DNA of 64,000 nt from Carpediemonas membranifera (GCA_019828565.1 JAHDYR010000053.1:248001-312000); one strand, 5' to 3'. Shown: positions 50,524 to 60,324, counted from the first letter of the stretch. Program-made: numbers and translations. Notes: a model not told the origin generated them from the sequence alone.

Positions 50524-51456
50524 CTACCAGGCAAGCACGCTGCCGAACAATAAATGCTGAACGACCACAAACTTATCGAGTACCTCGCCGCGCCACATCT
50601 TCATCATTCCTTCGCAGATCTTGTTCCAGGTCTTGACGGAGCTGACGTCATACAGTATCGGGGCACACTCTCCGAGGTATGCGGACTTTGACTCCGTGAT
50701 ATACTTGACAGCATCAAAATACATGTAATCCTCCGCGTTGGCGAGGATGCTGGACCGCTCACGGATGTCCTCTGGTACAACCAGCGGGTTGTCTATCAGC
50801 TGGCTAGCACCAATGATGAACGGGGCGTGCTGGAAGTCGTCTAGGCCCCAGACGCCGTGTGACCCGGCGGGCTCCATCGTGTACTGTGTCTGCAGACGCC
50901 GTACGAGTGTGAGGTAGGCGTTGAACACCATGATGGCGATCACATCGCCCTGCACTGGGGTGAGGAAGCCGATTTCCATGAGGATGAACAGCCACGTGAT
51001 GAATGAAAGCTCATGGCCGGTGCCATAGTCGATACGCGATGGCTGGCCCATACTCTGCATGAAGTACGGGGCGAGCTCGATAATGGCGTCGTGCTTGTCC
51101 TCTGGGAGCATCTGTTTGTGCAGATCAACGATGACGGTCTCCAGGTACTCGTAAAACTCAACAAACGCCCCGTTACCGAAGCGGAGACGTTTCTCGTGCG
51201 GTGGGAAGTCGTCTATGATGTGATAGACGTCGTCTATCATGTCTAAAAGCTTCTGCGTGTTCTCATTTGGCTTTCCCACGCTGCTGTTCGGCATTCCCTG
51301 CACAGATTGCGTCAGAAGCTCCATGAAGCCACAGAGCTTCTTGTAACCAGTAGAGCGCTTGAAATGACTCATATCATTGGCGCTATGTATCTTCTTTTCG
51401 GGTTCTATGAAAGTGGGCATGGGTTGATCGGCTAAACTGCTCGGGGGTATCGGCAT
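50524..51456 (-). CDS. PP2A phosphatase activator (PTPA, peptidyl-prolyl isomerase)
   Basis: ATP-dependent chaperone that loads metal into PP2A-type phosphatases. 310 residues from the ATG at 51456 (MPIPPSSLADQPM); the frame upstream reaches only a GTG. Conserved blocks are IHSANDMSHFKRSTGYKKL, FGNGAFVEFYEYLE, the active-site region IDYGTGHELSFITWL (DYGTGHE), and GSHGVWGLDDFQHAPFIIGA. The C-terminus ...VVQHLLFGSVL is typical. The 3' end nearly touches the 3' end of beta'-COP (39 bases apart). Confidence 0.96.
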   Translation of the reverse strand: MPIPPSSLADQPMPTFIEPEKKIHSANDMSHFKRSTGYKKLCGFMELLTQSVQGMPNSSVGKPNENTQKLLDMIDDVYHIIDDFPPHEKRLRFGNGAFVEFYEYLETVIVDLHKQMLPEDKHDAIIELAPYFMQSMGQPSRIDYGTGHELSFITWLFILMEIGFLTPVQGDVIAIMVFNAYLTLVRRLQTQYTMEPAGSHGVWGLDDFQHAPFIIGASQLIDNPLVVPEDIRERSSILANAEDYMYFDAVKYITESKSAYLGECAPILYDVSSVKTWNKICEGMMKMWRGEVLDKFVVVQHLLFGSVLAW

Positions 51457-51803
51457 GGGCCCTAGGCGGGGTGTTGCAGTCTCACTCCTTTGAGGATGGC
51501 GTTGAGTCGTGACGTTGCCAGTTTGTCTGCGGCGACCTGATACTGTCGCGTCGACAGAGCTTAGTAAGACACGGGACCTCACAGCAGGCTATCTGCACCC
51601 GCCCTCCCATGTTTGCCGGACGTTCTGGACTACAACACCACTCCCCTCCACTCCGATTGACGAATCATATGCAATGGAAGACGAAGAGACAAAATTCTCA
51701 ATCGACGTTGTGTAGTGGTTCCAACCAGTTTCATGACGCCCTGGGCCCCATTCGTCGGTGTCTCTGTCTGGCTGACTCCGCGACTTTGAAACAACCGAGC
51801 TGG

Positions 51804-53369
51804 ATGGACGCAGACGGTAGGCCGCTTGCTGTCGAAGAAAGGCTGTACGCCCTTCACGATCTAGCACAAAAGAAGCTGGCGAAGGCAAGAAATGAGTTTG
51901 ATGCTGATCTTCGCGACGAGGCGGACGAATTGGTCACTTTCACCCCGAAAATCAGCGAGAGGACGCGTAAGCTGGCTGAAAAGCGTGCCAAGAGAGATGA
52001 TACTGCGTCTCCAATCGCTCAGAGACGCCGTGAGGCCATCAAGGCCCACATGCTCGCAGAGATGCCTTTTTCTCCGACGATTAGCGAGAAAGCGAAGCGC
52101 ATCGTGCGCGAAAAGGACGCTGCCGAGAGCCTCTACGAGCTCTCTCTCAAGCGCCAAGCCGAGCGGGCTATGCAGCAGGTGGAGCGGCATGTGGTCCCCA
52201 CCCCGTCGCCGTCCCGCCCCCACACCGCGGACGTGTACAACAGGATGCGGGAGCTGCCCATCGAAGACGACCTGCTCCTCAGGGAAGAGCAGCGTCGCCG
52301 CCAGCGTGTGCGCCAGCTGTGGCGCATGGCGAAGGAGGAGCGGGGTAGACACAAGCCGACCATCAACCCGAGGTCAGCCGAGATCGTCAGGAACATGGGG
52401 CAGAGCACTATAGACAGGCTGACAAAGCCTAAGACCGTCCCCCGCAAGGAGATCTTCGAGGACCCAGAGGCCACGTTTACACCGCAGATTAACGAGACGA
52501 GCAAGCAGCTCGACCGGGTGCGGGTATCTGGGTTCAAGCGGATGGAGGCCTACCAGGGCCAAAAGCCGCGGCCAGTGATGATGACGCCCAAAGACCTCGA
52601 TGAGAGCGAGAACCTGACCTTTAAGCCCAAGCTGATGACGACGCTCGGAGAAAGGGACGACAACATCATAGACCGGCTCAACTCATGGAAGACAGAGCGC
52701 CAGCAGACCATGGACACGCTCAAGCAGGAGCAGGAGGCCCGTGAGGCCCAGGAGTGCACGTTTATCCCCAACGTGCGGTCTCCCTCGCTCGCCTCGAGCA
52801 GACTCGCGCCCCCGAAGAAGGTGGGCGGCATTCCAGAGTTCCTCGCCCGCCAGCAGAAGGCGAGGCAGGAGAAGCTCGAGAAGGAGCGCCGGCTGTGCCC
52901 CGCAGACTCGTGGAGACCGCGGGTGACCAAGACGGAGGAGTTCCACTTCGGACACAGGCCCAAGGAGATCAAGAGCCTCAAGCGGCCCAACGAGCGGAAG
53001 GCGGGGTCGCTCCAGTCGAGTCAGACGATCAGGCCGCTCGTGGACCTCGAGGCCGAGGAGGAGGCGAAGGCACTGATGGCCATGCCCGCGGCAGGCACGC
53101 CCTGGCCCCACGGCGACACTGAGGATGAGACAGAGGAAGAGGGCTTTGACGACGAGTTCGTCGAGCAGGAGGAGGTCGAGGCCGATGCTGGGCCCCAGGA
53201 CGACCCTGTGCTCAGTCGGGACGAGCTGACGGACTACTCGCACGCCCTGTTCAACGCTTCCCAGGGCCAGAAGGTGCCGCTCGAGTATGCCAAGCTGCAG
53301 GACGAGAAGAAGGGCGTCATGAGCAGCATGGCGCTCAGTAGGGCCCGCGGGTGGAAGACGAAGCTGTAG
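51804..53369 (+). CDS. F-x-P-x-I repeat protein, probable cytoskeletal or flagellar component
   Basis: 521 residues from the ATG at 51804 (MDADGRPLAVEERLYALHD); the open frame extends back to 51609. A short upstream ORF ending MEDEETKFSID (51674) could be a first exon joined at FHDALGP. Repeated short motifs at irregular spacing are VTFTPKISERTRKL, PFSPTISEKAKRI, HKPTINPRSAEIV, ATFTPQINETSKQL, LTFKPKL and CTFIPNVRSPS, each followed by charged helix. RLYxLH-x-KK followed by FxPxI repeats is common in flagellar and basal-body proteins of protists. The C-terminal 100 residues are acidic. Molecular function unknown. Confidence 0.7.
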   Translation: MDADGRPLAVEERLYALHDLAQKKLAKARNEFDADLRDEADELVTFTPKISERTRKLAEKRAKRDDTASPIAQRRREAIKAHMLAEMPFSPTISEKAKRIVREKDAAESLYELSLKRQAERAMQQVERHVVPTPSPSRPHTADVYNRMRELPIEDDLLLREEQRRRQRVRQLWRMAKEERGRHKPTINPRSAEIVRNMGQSTIDRLTKPKTVPRKEIFEDPEATFTPQINETSKQLDRVRVSGFKRMEAYQGQKPRPVMMTPKDLDESENLTFKPKLMTTLGERDDNIIDRLNSWKTERQQTMDTLKQEQEAREAQECTFIPNVRSPSLASSRLAPPKKVGGIPEFLARQQKARQEKLEKERRLCPADSWRPRVTKTEEFHFGHRPKEIKSLKRPNERKAGSLQSSQTIRPLVDLEAEEEAKALMAMPAAGTPWPHGDTEDETEEEGFDDEFVEQEEVEADAGPQDDPVLSRDELTDYSHALFNASQGQKVPLEYAKLQDEKKGVMSSMALSRARGWKTKL

Positions 53370-53862
53370 GCCGGGCATGTTGTAAAAGTACGCGCTGGGT
53401 CATGTTGTGAGACTCCTTTGAAGAAGCCTGGAAATATGAGTTTGGCAAGAACGGGTTGAGGGCGTTTACGGATGAGGGGCTGTGTCGATGTCGACGGGAA
53501 TGATGATAGCGTGCCTGACCTGCCACATGCTGTTGGTGACCAATGTCTCCTGTGACGCCCAGTTCGTCACACTCCAAAGCCTTGGTTACAGCTTGTGCTG
53601 CGTCTTGAGTCGAAGAAAACTTATATCACGTAAATCACTGGCTTAGGAACAGGGCAGCAGCACAGGCACAGGGCCACTGGGAGGAACAACAGATGGCTGA
53701 TCGGCCTCAGCTCGAGCGCCCACACAACATACACGACAGTTGCAGACACGAAGGCGTCAGCAACGCGAATGACATATATGGGGCATACGTGGCATACGTG
53801 CGGATGAGCACATAAATCAACAGACGACCCATCCAACCCAGCCATCCGTCCCATCGCCCCCA
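53370..53862. other. Intergenic, convergent 3' ends
   Basis: Between the F-x-P-x-I protein (+) and the SLX4-like gene (-). TGTAAA at 53381; no gene seen. Confidence 0.55.
53381..53386 (+). terminator. TGTAAA element, F-x-P-x-I protein
   Basis: TGTAAA 11 bases after the stop at 53369. Confidence 0.5.
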
Positions 53863-55125
53863 TCACCGGCCCTTCCGCCACCCCTTCTCTTCGTTCTGCA
53901 CCTGGTACGACACACCGCGGTCCCGCAAATACTGCTGCAAGAACGCCGAGCTAAACACCGCCCGCTTCAGCCTCCTCGCCTCCGATGGCAGCCGCTCGGG
54001 CAGAGCTGATCTGTTCGTGCTCAGCTCTGACTCGGCTCTGTCCTTGGCGCTGAGGTTGACGTAGGTGTGGAGGGCGTCCAGCTTGATCGGTCGGAACAAG
54101 AGAATGTCCGTCCAAAACGACGAGGCCCGAATGATTGCAGTGAGGCCAGTGTCGTAGGCCCGTTTGGTTGTCGGCGTCATTCTAAGATGGACGGGGACCA
54201 CAACATCGGGAACCGTGCCAGTGCTGTCATAGTGTGCTGACAACTTCTTCAACGCGTGCTCTCTGTTGGAAAACCTGAGCCCGAGCCGCCTCATCTCCCG
54301 TTTGATCTGCGGTAGAGTCATGATGTTCAAATCAAGCGCTCTGGGCGTCTTAACATACGCTTGACCCCCACCCCCGTCGTCGCGCTGGGGGGTGAGTGCT
54401 TTCCTCATGAACGGGGTGAGCGTCAGCTGGTGAGGGGAGGTCATGAAGGCTCGCGACGATGTATACCGCTGGGATGGTGCAAAGGGGCCGGCGGGCGTTT
54501 GAGAGGCGGCGTTGGGATCGTTTTCGTCAGTTTTGGCACGCTTGCCGGTCTTGGGGATCTTCCGAGGTTGTGCAGTCGGGCGAGTAGGCTTTGCAGGCGA
54601 GCATGGGGCGGGCGGCCCAGCATCAGCTGCTTTCTTGCCCAGCGATGCCTCCATGATCATGCTGTTGTACTTTGCAAACAATGCTTCGATGGCGTCATCC
54701 CTTTCGCGGCGAAGAGCGGCAACGGCGTCAGACGTGCCGTATTCTCGCATATTCCGTTGTATTTGAAGCCTCATTCCTATGGGGGTCTCTACCATGCAGA
54801 AACGTGGGGTTGATCTGGTTGGCGCGGGCGTGCGAAAAGGTGGCGCGAGAGAAGATGGCGGCGGCATCGCTGCGAGACGATCTAACCCAGATAATGCTTG
54901 CTGAGTGGAAATATTACACACAGACGGAGTACCCTGATATGGCGTATTTGCATCATCAACCACAAATGAGTCAATTTCCATCACACTATACTCGTTCCCT
55001 CCCAATTGCGAGTCTTCCGGATCATATACTGGCAACTCGCATGTGCGTAAGATATTACTCTCTATATCACTATCAACAATCGTTGCATCGGAGTCATTGA
55101 TGGAGATGACAGAGATTTCGCTCAT
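53863..55125 (-). CDS. SLX4-like structure-specific nuclease scaffold (tentative)
   Basis: 420 residues from the ATG at 55125 (MSEISVISINDSDATIVDSD); the ORF runs further upstream without likely coding. The N-terminus is acidic with VISINDSD- and VVDD-type patches that could be SUMO-interacting motifs. The middle is Pro/Thr/Lys-rich. At about 275-305, LNIMTLPQIKREMRRLGLRFSNREHALKKLSAHY has the plan of the SAP-like helix pair that opens the SLX4 C-terminal domain (L..LR..L..GL.P..R..ML..L..I). Near the end, ILLFRPIKLDAL and SAFLQQYLRDRGVSY resemble the SLX1-binding helices (I..FEPL.L..L ... L..FLD..GI.F). No zinc finger seen. A general SAP-domain protein is the alternative. Confidence 0.45.
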   Translation of the reverse strand: MSEISVISINDSDATIVDSDIESNILRTCELPVYDPEDSQLGGNEYSVMEIDSFVVDDANTPYQGTPSVCNISTQQALSGLDRLAAMPPPSSLAPPFRTPAPTRSTPRFCMVETPIGMRLQIQRNMREYGTSDAVAALRRERDDAIEALFAKYNSMIMEASLGKKAADAGPPAPCSPAKPTRPTAQPRKIPKTGKRAKTDENDPNAASQTPAGPFAPSQRYTSSRAFMTSPHQLTLTPFMRKALTPQRDDGGGGQAYVKTPRALDLNIMTLPQIKREMRRLGLRFSNREHALKKLSAHYDSTGTVPDVVVPVHLRMTPTTKRAYDTGLTAIIRASSFWTDILLFRPIKLDALHTYVNLSAKDRAESELSTNRSALPERLPSEARRLKRAVFSSAFLQQYLRDRGVSYQVQNEEKGWRKGR

Positions 55126-55599
55126 CACTGGACTTTGTGAAATTCGTACACCAACGGAAAGCCCAGGTCGACGCTGAATACTAATATGGCTGCCAGAGCG
55201 CATAAGAAGACACCAGCGGGCATTGCAGCGTTGGTAGAACAGCAGCTGATCAGCAAGAACCTCAGCAGTCACTGAGAGAATCGACAACACGGGACGGGAG
55301 TGCACGGCGGGCGGATGGCCGACCCTCACTAAGGACTGCGACCATGGTCAGTCCTTGCTGTTGTCGGCCAGTGCTCCTGTCCCGGCCTACCAGTGCCGAA
55401 GCTCAGTCAGGCTCATAACGATCGAGCCCTGGTCAGAGTCCCATGGCAGCAGAGTTGTTTGGCATGCGTCGATGCGACTAAAGGTCTGCGCCACCAATCT
55501 GGTTTGTGAGCCGATCCGCAAATATCCGCGACGATCTCCTCAGAATCAACTCAATCTGGGTCGAATAACTTCTATTTATCGCATCAATTTCTCGAGTAA
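55126..55599. other. Intergenic
   Basis: Between two minus-strand genes. The minus-strand frame continues open to 55329 but with no supported start. No other element recognised. Confidence 0.5.
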
Positions 55600-56049
55600 T
55601 TACACAACAATGCCAGGCAGGCATTCTCCGGCGGGAGGGCCGGATACGGTGACCGTGGGGGCGGCAATCACCGAGGCGTCCGTCTCATGTTGAACGAAGA
55701 GGTCGGAGAACGTCACAGTGAGGGGGGCGTCGTAGGGATCGATCTTCTTGGTGATGCATACGTCGCGAGTGGTGGCCTCTTTCACTCCGTTTAGGGCGTA
55801 CTTGTATTCGGCCTTGATGCCGTCCTCGTTTTGCTCAATGGGCATCAGCGCAACGTAGGGGCGGAATATCTTGTTGTTCGGGCCCTTGACTACGTTCTTG
55901 CTGGCCATCATGGGGTACTCGGTGATAACAAGCTTGTTCTTGCTCGATTTGGACGGTGAAGAGACGATCACGACAGCGTCCATCGCAACCTCTTCCACCT
56001 TGGGATCAACAGGCACATGGAGGCAGAATCTAAACGAACCAAGAGACAT
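55600..56049 (-). CDS. Small protein, possibly a CBM20-like beta-sandwich
   Basis: 149 residues from the ATG at 56049 (MSLGSFRFCLHVPVDP). Mostly beta-strand: FRFCLHVPVDPKVEEV, MDAVVIVSS, IFRPYVALMPIEQ, IKAEYKYALNGV, PLTVTFSDLF. The string strand-x-IKAEYKYAL and the size recall starch-binding CBM20 domains, but the two tryptophans of the glucan site are absent. It could equally be another Ig-like fold. No signal peptide or membrane helix. The C-terminus (SGPPAGECLPGIVV) is unstructured. Confidence 0.55.
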   Translation of the reverse strand: MSLGSFRFCLHVPVDPKVEEVAMDAVVIVSSPSKSSKNKLVITEYPMMASKNVVKGPNNKIFRPYVALMPIEQNEDGIKAEYKYALNGVKEATTRDVCITKKIDPYDAPLTVTFSDLFVQHETDASVIAAPTVTVSGPPAGECLPGIVV

Positions 56050-56256
56050 AATGGTTCCAGTCAGTTTCGAGCGCTTGGGCTCGATACGGTCACTTTTTCT
56101 CGCACAAAAAGAAATCTACAGCATGTAAGCCCTGGCGAGCGTTCCAGCATGCCCCAGCCACCCTACCGCCCTCTCTTTTGCCCCCCTGTGCCACCTCTCG
56201 ACCCCAGTCCCTCTTCCCGACTCTCCCCATCTCACACAAGACAGACGTCCCTACAA

Positions 56257-56262
56257 TTTACT
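56257..56262 (-). terminator. AGTAAA element overlapping the LST8 stop
   Basis: The minus-strand TAA (56260-56258) is embedded in AGTAAA. Confidence 0.5.
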
Positions 56263-57277
56263 GCCCGTTAACTACCACAGCCTCATCCCTCAGCGCCAGA
56301 CACGTCACAGCCTTGGGGTGGCCCGTGTAGTGGCGGATGGCCAAGCCTTCGGGCGGGGGAGCTGTCAGGTCCCAGAGTCGCGCAGTCGTGTCGGACGAGC
56401 AGGAGACCAGGTATGCGCCGTCGGCACTGAGCTTGCACTCCCAGCACCAGTTGCTGTGGGCCTTGAGGACGAACTTTGGAGCCAGGATGGGGGGAACCAC
56501 ACCGTCGTCGTCCGGATTTTGGTCGGGATTGAACGTCCATGTACGTACGATACCATCACTGCCTGCGCTGGCCATGTAGTGTCCGTCTGGGGAGATACAA
56601 GCGGAGAGACAGTACGGCGAACCGACCTTCTCGCGCAAGATCTCATGGAAGTAGGTGGCGTCGCTCTTGATGTTGAATATCCGCATATCGCCCGTGTTTG
56701 ACACTGCGAGCAGATAATCCCCGTCCGGCGTGAACGATAGCGAGCGGACGCCGCTCTGATCGAAGAGGTCGATTGTCTTCAGGTGCTTATCCGTGCTGAT
56801 GTCCCACACAATCACATGGCCGTCCATGTCGCCCGTGACCATCTCATTCGTGTGCGAGGGGCGCAGGGCAACTGTATTCACGCCGTGGGGGTGGACGAGA
56901 CGTTTCAAAGACTTCAGCGTGCTGCTGTCCCACAGACGGACGGTGCGGTCCTCGCTGCTGGAGTAGATCCAGCGCTGGTGGGGCTCGACGTCGACTTGGG
57001 TGACGTTGCCGACGTGGCCGTCGAGGGTTGCAACCGCGTTGGTGGAGGAGCTGGCGATATCGAACATGTGGAGAGCTGCATAGCCGCCAGCGAGTAGCTT
57101 GCTCTTGTTTTTGGTAATATATAGCGTATTGACGTTGGGAACCTGCGGAGCATTGAGCCCTGGAGGGTTAAATGTAAAGCATTTCAAGTTCTTCCCAGAA
57201 GCGGCATCCCAGAGGCGAATGATGCGATCATAGCCTCCTGTTGCAAGAAGAGTATAAGAATGGAGAGCTTCGGACAT
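56258..57277 (-). CDS. LST8: LST8, WD40 subunit of TOR complexes
   Basis: Seven-bladed propeller that binds the TOR kinase domain in TORC1/2. 339 residues from the ATG at 57277 (MSEALHSYTLLATGGYDRII); an ATG-less extension upstream reads as promoter. Blades keep LST8-specific sequences: ATGGYDRIIRLWDAASG, VNTLYITKNKSKLLAGGYA, LDGHVGNVTQVDVEPHQRWI, SSSEDRTVRLWD, MDGHVIVWDIS, VSNTGDMRIFNI, HSNWCWECKLSADGAYLVSC, SSDTTARLWDL and HYTGHPKAVTCLALRD. Position of each blade and overall length match mLST8, which argues against a generic WD40 protein. Confidence 0.87.
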   Translation of the reverse strand: MSEALHSYTLLATGGYDRIIRLWDAASGKNLKCFTFNPPGLNAPQVPNVNTLYITKNKSKLLAGGYAALHMFDIASSSTNAVATLDGHVGNVTQVDVEPHQRWIYSSSEDRTVRLWDSSTLKSLKRLVHPHGVNTVALRPSHTNEMVTGDMDGHVIVWDISTDKHLKTIDLFDQSGVRSLSFTPDGDYLLAVSNTGDMRIFNIKSDATYFHEILREKVGSPYCLSACISPDGHYMASAGSDGIVRTWTFNPDQNPDDDGVVPPILAPKFVLKAHSNWCWECKLSADGAYLVSCSSDTTARLWDLTAPPPEGLAIRHYTGHPKAVTCLALRDEAVVVNGQ

Positions 57278-57497
57278 TGCACTGGGTATATCGCCTGTCC
57301 GCGTCGAAATGATGAAACGATACATGATGGCCCATAACAAGCCATAACGCGTCAGTGCAGATATGTATAGAGCTGCTGTGACCCCATGCCTGTCTCTGGC
57401 GACATTGATCGTGCCAGCCATGCAACGATACGAGAGAGCGTAGAGACGAGCTTCATTTATGCGATAGCCGTGCTATACCAATAGCCCCGCCGGCCCC

Positions 57498-57806
57498 TCA
57501 CGAGTTCGTTGGCCTGACAACGCTGATAACAGAGTCTCCGCGGATGAACATCTTGTTGACGCTCCGCTCCTGGTTCGAAACCTTGCCACCGGGCATCCTC
57601 ACGCTCCAAATCTCCTTGGCGTTCTCTACAATGAGGTTGAAGTGACGATCAAAGGCCTTAACGGTGCAGTAGAGCTTGTGATCGTTCCTGCACGAAACAA
57701 GGACCTTCTGGTTCTCTTGCACGGCAGTGCTGAGGATCTGAAAGGGACCAAGCGTGCTGCTATCCGGTTTTCCTTCATGAGACCTTTCCGAATGTCCGCT
57801 ATCCAT
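57498..57806 (-). CDS. Small nuclear ribonucleoprotein SmD2
   Basis: Core Sm-ring protein of spliceosomal snRNPs, in keeping with the short introns in this genome. 102 residues from the ATG at 57806 (MDSGHSERSHEG); an upstream in-frame ATG at 57857 would add 17 residues. GPFQILSTAVQENQKVLVSC begins the Sm fold. Sm1 ends in KAFDRHFNLIVENAKEIW and Sm2 is KMFIRGDSVISVVRP. The KxFDRHxNxxLENxxE signature separates D2 from the other Sm and LSm proteins. The N-terminal helix is shorter than in animals. Confidence 0.95.
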   Translation of the reverse strand: MDSGHSERSHEGKPDSSTLGPFQILSTAVQENQKVLVSCRNDHKLYCTVKAFDRHFNLIVENAKEIWSVRMPGGKVSNQERSVNKMFIRGDSVISVVRPTNS

Positions 57807-57915
57807 CCTAGTTAAGTTGGTTTCGCTTCGCTCGGCCGAGTGCAGAAGAACATACATGTCTCATAAACGTATGTAAATGGGAAAATGACCCTCTAAACAG
57901 CGTGTGTCCACCCTG

Positions 57916-60324
57916 ATGCATCCCTCTGACTGGCCCGTTTGCTCCAACATCATGTTTGGGTCGACTCCGCAGGATAGCCTTCGACAAAATTCCTCACCGC
58001 GGATTCAAATGAATCCACCGCCGAAACGTCTGTTAGTGAATAATGTTGGGAAAACTATGATGGAGAAGAGGATAGAGGAAGAGCGACTGCGAAACCTTCA
58101 GTTCCAGTCGACAGTAAGCCGTGAAGGCGAAGAAGACGAGGACGAGTATCCCTCCGACGTCATCTCGTTCTCTGATGCCTTCTCTGTAGGAGGAATGTCC
58201 GACGACGACCTTATGGACGATGACTCCTTCGCTGGCTCTGACATGGAATCCCCCACGCCCCGTCTTGTGCCCAGCCCTTCTCGGCCCATCGCTGCCACCC
58301 CAGTACCTGCCGAAGTGGCGGCAGAGCCGGAGCCTGAACCCGAGACAAAGAAGCCAGTGACACACCTTCGCGTGGTTCTCGCAGAATCCGACACAATCAC
58401 TCTGCTGTCTCAGCCGAACATCGTCTACCCCACAGACGGGGTTGACACTCCACCTGTAGTCCAGGCCAACGAACGGTATGCCCAGGTGCTGGAGAAGTAC
58501 CGGTTGGGAGAGACAGTGGTCGACCGCGGCGTGCAAACAGTCGTCTCCTTCACGAAGGACAAGAAAAGCGCGACCAACCCGATCACCAAAGCCCACAAGC
58601 AGGTGGCTGCTCTCGAGGTGGAGATCTTCGACTCCCTCCAGGCCCTCGAGGAGGAGGAGGTCGCCATTCCCGAGTCCGGGCCCGTCAACTCTCTCGCCCA
58701 CGCCGTCTCCGGAGTTAACGACGACGCAACCACCACAGGCGGGGGTCCAGGCGATGACTGGGACGCCCGGTCCGTGATGACGGCGTACACCGCCTACACA
58801 ATGACCGCCAACACCGCCCCCTCGGAGGCCGGCACCATATTCACCGGGACGGGTCTCACAGCGGGATCACAGACCGGAGGCGCGTCTGTAATCATGCCCG
58901 CGGAGGGAACAGCGTCTATGGCCGATGTGGGAATCAAAGCCCCCAACCGGAAGATCATGCATGATCCCACCCTACCGAACGTCCTCCGGATCGCTGAGAG
59001 AATCATCCACGGCAACACGTACGAGACTAAGCTGAAGCTCTGGTCCTCATTCGCAGAGAAACCCCAGCCTAACGCCACCCGCCGCCTTTCCCGCGGCAGA
59101 TCTCTGTCTATCGCCCAGGGCTCGAGGAGATTGTCCACACTCAACAGATCACAGGGCATAGAGGGCGCTGAGGCCAGAGTACCAGGGTTTGAGCCGCTCT
59201 GGACATCTGCCAGCCCGTGCATGGGCGAGCTCGATGTCACGGCCATGGCGTGGGGCGGCCCCAGGGCCCCTGACCTCCTGGCAGTGGCGTACGGTCGCCT
59301 CTCATTCAACCCCGGTCCACAAGACGTGGGCACCATCGCTGTGTGGACTCCGAGGAACCCTGCCCATCCAGAGCTCGTGCTGAGGGTTCCCTGCCTTGTA
59401 GTCTCACTCGCCTGGTCACCAGACAGGCCCCAGGCCCTTGCTGCGGGCATGCACGACGGGCGTGTCTGCCTCTACGACGTCCTCGCCCCCGTGGTCGACC
59501 TGAAGACCGGTCTCCACACGCCCGCACTCTCCACCTCCTTCGCCTCTCGTAAGCACCAGGACGCTGTGTGGGCGATGGCGTGGATCCAAGCCAGCCAGGC
59601 CGCCACTGCTAGTGATCTCCTACTCTCCGTCTCAAGTGATGGCAGGGTCACCCAGAGAAGTCTCAAAAAGTCCCTCAGTCCCGACGACATCATGCTACTC
59701 AAGACCACGGGATCGACGCACAACCCAATCATGGCCGGAGAGTCGCCGCTTGCCAAGGTTGTGGCAGGTCTGGCCCTGGGCGTCACGGCCCATGACCGGA
59801 ACGTGTACCTCGTGGGAACTGATGACGGAGCTGTGTACAGATGCTCTCGGACGTACAACGAGCAGTATTTGTCCACTTACTACGGCCACAACGGGTCTGT
59901 TACGTCTGTGGCGTACTCTCCATTCACAGCCGGCGTGTTTTTGACTTCTTCGACTGACGGTACCGTTCGAGTTTGGGAAGTGGAAGAATCTGAGCCAATT
60001 CTCGCCATACAGCACAAGGACTGCGTCACTGCGGCCGCCTGGTGTCCATTCTCGGCGACTGTGTTCGTTACCGGCACAACTGGCGGCGAGTTGTGCCTCT
60101 GGGACCTTGCGTACTCAGTGACAGAGCCTGTTATGCAGCTAGACGGCCCGCCCGTGCAGAAGCTGGCGTTCAATGGCTCCTCTGCGGTGCTCTCGGTGGG
60201 CTATTCTGGCGGGAAGGTGATGATGCTGCATCTGACTGAGATCCCCTACGTGGACGCCACCACTGACGCCGAGGAGCAGGCTGACCTCCTGAATATGGCG
60301 CTGGAGCAGCTTCGGGAGAGTTAG
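57916..60324 (+). CDS. Axonemal dynein intermediate chain DNAI4/WDR78 (IC138-type)
   Basis: Intermediate chain of the I1/f inner-arm dynein, the regulatory hub of flagellar waveform. 802 residues from the ATG at 57916. The first 330 residues are polar with acidic runs (GEEDEDEYPSDVISFSDAFS) and Ser/Thr, where IC138 is phosphorylated. PNVLRIAERIIHGNTYETKL matches the conserved ERxVxxN block before the propeller. The propeller (about 420-790) opens with VTAMAWGGPRAPDLLAVAYG and GTIAVWTPRNPAHPE, the hallmark WNP-x-xPDLxAVGYG...FSLKNPxxPE of axonemal intermediate chains. It continues with GHNGSVTSVAYSPFTAGVFL and TVRVWEV. Confidence 0.8.
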   Translation: MHPSDWPVCSNIMFGSTPQDSLRQNSSPRIQMNPPPKRLLVNNVGKTMMEKRIEEERLRNLQFQSTVSREGEEDEDEYPSDVISFSDAFSVGGMSDDDLMDDDSFAGSDMESPTPRLVPSPSRPIAATPVPAEVAAEPEPEPETKKPVTHLRVVLAESDTITLLSQPNIVYPTDGVDTPPVVQANERYAQVLEKYRLGETVVDRGVQTVVSFTKDKKSATNPITKAHKQVAALEVEIFDSLQALEEEEVAIPESGPVNSLAHAVSGVNDDATTTGGGPGDDWDARSVMTAYTAYTMTANTAPSEAGTIFTGTGLTAGSQTGGASVIMPAEGTASMADVGIKAPNRKIMHDPTLPNVLRIAERIIHGNTYETKLKLWSSFAEKPQPNATRRLSRGRSLSIAQGSRRLSTLNRSQGIEGAEARVPGFEPLWTSASPCMGELDVTAMAWGGPRAPDLLAVAYGRLSFNPGPQDVGTIAVWTPRNPAHPELVLRVPCLVVSLAWSPDRPQALAAGMHDGRVCLYDVLAPVVDLKTGLHTPALSTSFASRKHQDAVWAMAWIQASQAATASDLLLSVSSDGRVTQRSLKKSLSPDDIMLLKTTGSTHNPIMAGESPLAKVVAGLALGVTAHDRNVYLVGTDDGAVYRCSRTYNEQYLSTYYGHNGSVTSVAYSPFTAGVFLTSSTDGTVRVWEVEESEPILAIQHKDCVTAAAWCPFSATVFVTGTTGGELCLWDLAYSVTEPVMQLDGPPVQKLAFNGSSAVLSVGYSGGKVMMLHLTEIPYVDATTDAEEQADLLNMALEQLRES

